In this document: piece by piece, positions 4,698 through 5,906 of the stretch
How the letters are laid out: every line of letters starts with the position of its first letter
How positions within the stretch are numbered: the first letter of the stretch is position 1
Source of the DNA: an uncultured Caulobacterales bacterium
Lineage (GTDB): Bacteria; Pseudomonadota; Alphaproteobacteria; Caulobacterales; Maricaulaceae
Assembly (NCBI GenBank): GCA_937981945.1
Contig: CALJNJ010000010.1
Span: forward strand, 1-5,906
Direction of reading: 5' to 3'
DNA: 5,906 nt
Translations under genes and position numbers: made by a program
Notes under the pieces: generated by a model
What the model was told of the DNA's origin: nothing
Database searches by the model: none
Seen by the model: only the letters and a program-made list of their open reading frames with translations

Positions 4698-5393
4698 ATG
4701 CGCGTTCTTCTAATTGAAGATGATAGTGCGACCGCACAAGGCATCGAATTGATGCTGAAATCAGAGGGATTCAACGTCTATACGACTGATTTGGGGGAAG
4801 AAGGCGTCGATCTCGGCAAGCTCTATGATTATGATATCATCCTTTTAGATCTGAATTTGCCCGATATGCCGGGCTTTGATGTCTTAAAGACACTCCGAAT
4901 GGCCAAGGTCAATACACCGATCTTTATCCTGTCAGGCACATCCGACATTGACTCGAAAGTGCGCGGTCTGGGAACCGGCGCTGATGATTATATGACCAAG
5001 CCTTTCCATAAAGATGAGCTGATTGCCCGTATTCACGCCGTTGTTCGCCGTTCAAAAGGTCACTCACAGTCTATTATCACCACCGGCGACATCAAAGTGA
5101 ACCTGGATGCCAAAACCGTAGAAGTCGGCGATCACCGCGTTCACCTGACCGGCAAAGAATACCAAATGCTCGAGCTTCTTTCACTGCGTAAGGGCACGAC
5201 CCTCACCAAAGAAATGTTCCTCAACCACCTTTACGGCGGCATGGACGAGCCTGAACTTAAGATTATTGACGTCTTTATCTGTAAGCTGCGCAAGAAACTG
5301 GCCTCAGCCACAGGCGGCGACCACTATATTGAGACAGTCTGGGGACGCGGCTATGTGCTTCGCGAACCTGCTAAGGATAAGCTCTCAGCTTAA
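4698..5393 (+). CDS. ctrA: Cell-cycle response regulator CtrA
   Basis: CtrA is the OmpR-type master regulator of the alphaproteobacterial cell cycle. Phosphorylated through the CckA-ChpT relay, it activates flagellar and division genes and, in Caulobacter, blocks the replication origin. The 231-residue product has the length of the Caulobacter protein. The receiver domain (1-118) has the acidic pocket E7/D8/D9, the phosphoacceptor Asp51 in [15 protein letters not shown], Thr81 and Lys101 (DDYMTKPF). The winged-helix DNA-binding domain (about 125-225) holds the family-typical [17 protein letters not shown] (150-166), [24 protein letters not shown] (recognition helix; residues 178-201) and [11 protein letters not shown]. 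The last residues, KLSA, end in a small hydrophobic manner that recalls the ClpXP degradation signal of Caulobacter CtrA. GGAGG at 4684-4688 sets the start. The gene is monocistronic with its own terminator, and CtrA-like boxes and GANTC sites lie upstream. Identification is very firm. Confidence 0.98.
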   Translation: MRVLLIEDDSATAQGIELMLKSEGFNVYTTDLGEEGVDLGKLYDYDIILLDLNLPDMPGFDVLKTLRMAKVNTPIFILSGTSDIDSKVRGLGTGADDYMTKPFHKDELIARIHAVVRRSKGHSQSIITTGDIKVNLDAKTVEVGDHRVHLTGKEYQMLELLSLRKGTTLTKEMFLNHLYGGMDEPELKIIDVFICKLRKKLASATGGDHYIETVWGRGYVLREPAKDKLSA

Positions 5394-5411
5394 ACTTTTA
5401 CAGTTTGCCCT

Positions 5412-5441
5412 AAAAAAGCCCGCCAATCGGCGGGTTTTTTT
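5412..5441. terminator. Bidirectional terminator between ctrA and the DUF2330 gene
   Basis: CCCGCC (5419-5424) pairs with GGCGGG (5429-5434) around a 4-base loop. Six A residues precede the stem and seven T residues follow it, so the structure works on both strands. It sits 18 bp after the ctrA stop and just beyond the stop of the convergent DUF2330 gene. Confidence 0.92.
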
Positions 5442-5446
5442 CTGCT

Positions 5447-5906
5447 TTAATCCCAGAGGCGCTTCCACCAATTGTCTTTACGGCGCTCCGAACGCGGTTT
5501 TAAAAACTCGCCCTCGCCCGTATCCGTAATTCTTGTGCGGATATCCGTGTCGTTCCAACCCGTCAGTTCGGCCAAGGTTTCGATTTCCGCTTCTTTGCGC
5601 TCATTGACGTGCTCAATATATTCATCCGCCTTCCGGCACTTCATTTTACCGTCAAAAGCATGGCGCAAAACATATCGGCCCTGGAAATTACTGCGATCGC
5701 CCGTGGTTTTAAATTTCAGATCCTCCGGGAAAGACTTGGCATCATACCGGACATGCAAACGCGTCACGAAAACATCACGTGCCAAAGATTTTCCGCCCCG
5801 GCGCTTTGTTTCGTCATTATCCATCCAGAAAACGCCCAATTCTTGGAGCTGCTTAACTGATAAAGGGTCGGCCGCGCAGGGATCGCACCAATTCATATCC
5901 CATGCA
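5447..5906 (-). CDS. DUF2330 domain protein, C-terminal part (5' end beyond window)
   Basis: The minus-strand frame is open from the right edge to the stop at 5449-5447, giving 152 visible residues. The frame continues upstream of the Met at 5896 (Ala-Trp-Asp precede it), so that Met is internal and the gene extends beyond the window. The segment carries what I recognise as the DUF2330 signature: WCDPCAADPLS near the visible start, then GVFWMDND, a VFVTRLHVRYDAKSFPEDL block, and TGDRSNFQGRYVLRH. A charged tail with TGWNDTDIRTRI and a final WWKRLWD follow. DUF2330 proteins are usually secreted, about 300-400 residues long, and of unknown function; the paired cysteines in WCDPC could form a disulfide. 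The gene is convergent with ctrA and shares its terminator. The family call rests on remembered motifs. Confidence 0.8.
   Translation of the reverse strand, partial: AWDMNWCDPCAADPLSVKQLQELGVFWMDNDETKRRGGKSLARDVFVTRLHVRYDAKSFPEDLKFKTTGDRSNFQGRYVLRHAFDGKMKCRKADEYIEHVNERKEAEIETLAELTGWNDTDIRTRITDTGEGEFLKPRSERRKDNWWKRLWD

Noticed and set aside
5609..5860. Plus-strand open frame near the right edge
   Set aside because: It is antisense to the DUF2330 coding region, which shows conserved motifs on the minus strand.
5894..5896. ATG at 5896 as the true start of the DUF2330 gene
   Set aside because: The frame stays open to the window edge and the Met falls right beside the conserved WCDPC motif, which lies well inside full-length family members.

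Overview
The window looks like a chromosomal segment of an alphaproteobacterium. It carries the cell-cycle master regulator CtrA (4698-5393) and its antagonist SciP (1049-1321), a pair essentially restricted to that class. The intergenic regions contain CtrA-type boxes (TTAA-N7-TTAAC) and GANTC sites of the kind methylated by CcrM. I cannot name the genus. Base composition is moderate, and nothing suggests recent horizontal transfer: there is no insertion sequence, integrase, CRISPR array or tRNA gene.

Layout: the window opens inside mnmA (tRNA 2-thiouridylase, minus strand, C-terminus cut by the window edge). A 321-bp divergent region follows, with a perfect CtrA box, several TTAACC-type half-sites and two GANTC sites, leading to sciP and a strong terminator. 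A second regulatory stretch precedes a MinD/ParA-like protein (1537-2223) that appears to have lost both its Walker A lysines and its Walker B aspartate. Next is a tightly packed three-gene unit (2310-4014): a secreted protein with six EF-hands, an ECF sigma factor overlapping it by 1 bp, and a single-pass membrane protein overlapping the sigma gene by 4 bp. The last is very probably the anti-sigma factor. A bidirectional terminator separates this unit from a convergent FliJ-like coiled-coil gene (4100-4471, minus). That gene is divergent from ctrA across a 226-bp region holding a perfect 8-bp-arm inverted repeat, a near-consensus CtrA box and GANTC sites. After ctrA, a second bidirectional terminator faces the C-terminal part of a DUF2330 gene (minus strand, running off the right edge).

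How it fits together: CtrA, SciP and a flagellar export-type protein form a cell-cycle/motility cluster. CtrA probably drives sciP and itself, and SciP in turn restrains CtrA-activated promoters; this is known biology from Caulobacter applied here by inference. The MinD-like pseudo-ATPase lies between these genes and has CtrA-like sites upstream, so it is a candidate new member of the same circuit. The EF-hand / ECF sigma / anti-sigma operon looks like a self-contained envelope-sensing module. Its membrane protein has a short acidic periplasmic tail with a tandem repeat, and its secreted partner is a basic calcium-binding-type protein, which suggests a metal- or calcium-responsive signalling system. 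The MinD-like protein and the sigma module are the two least-described parts of the window.
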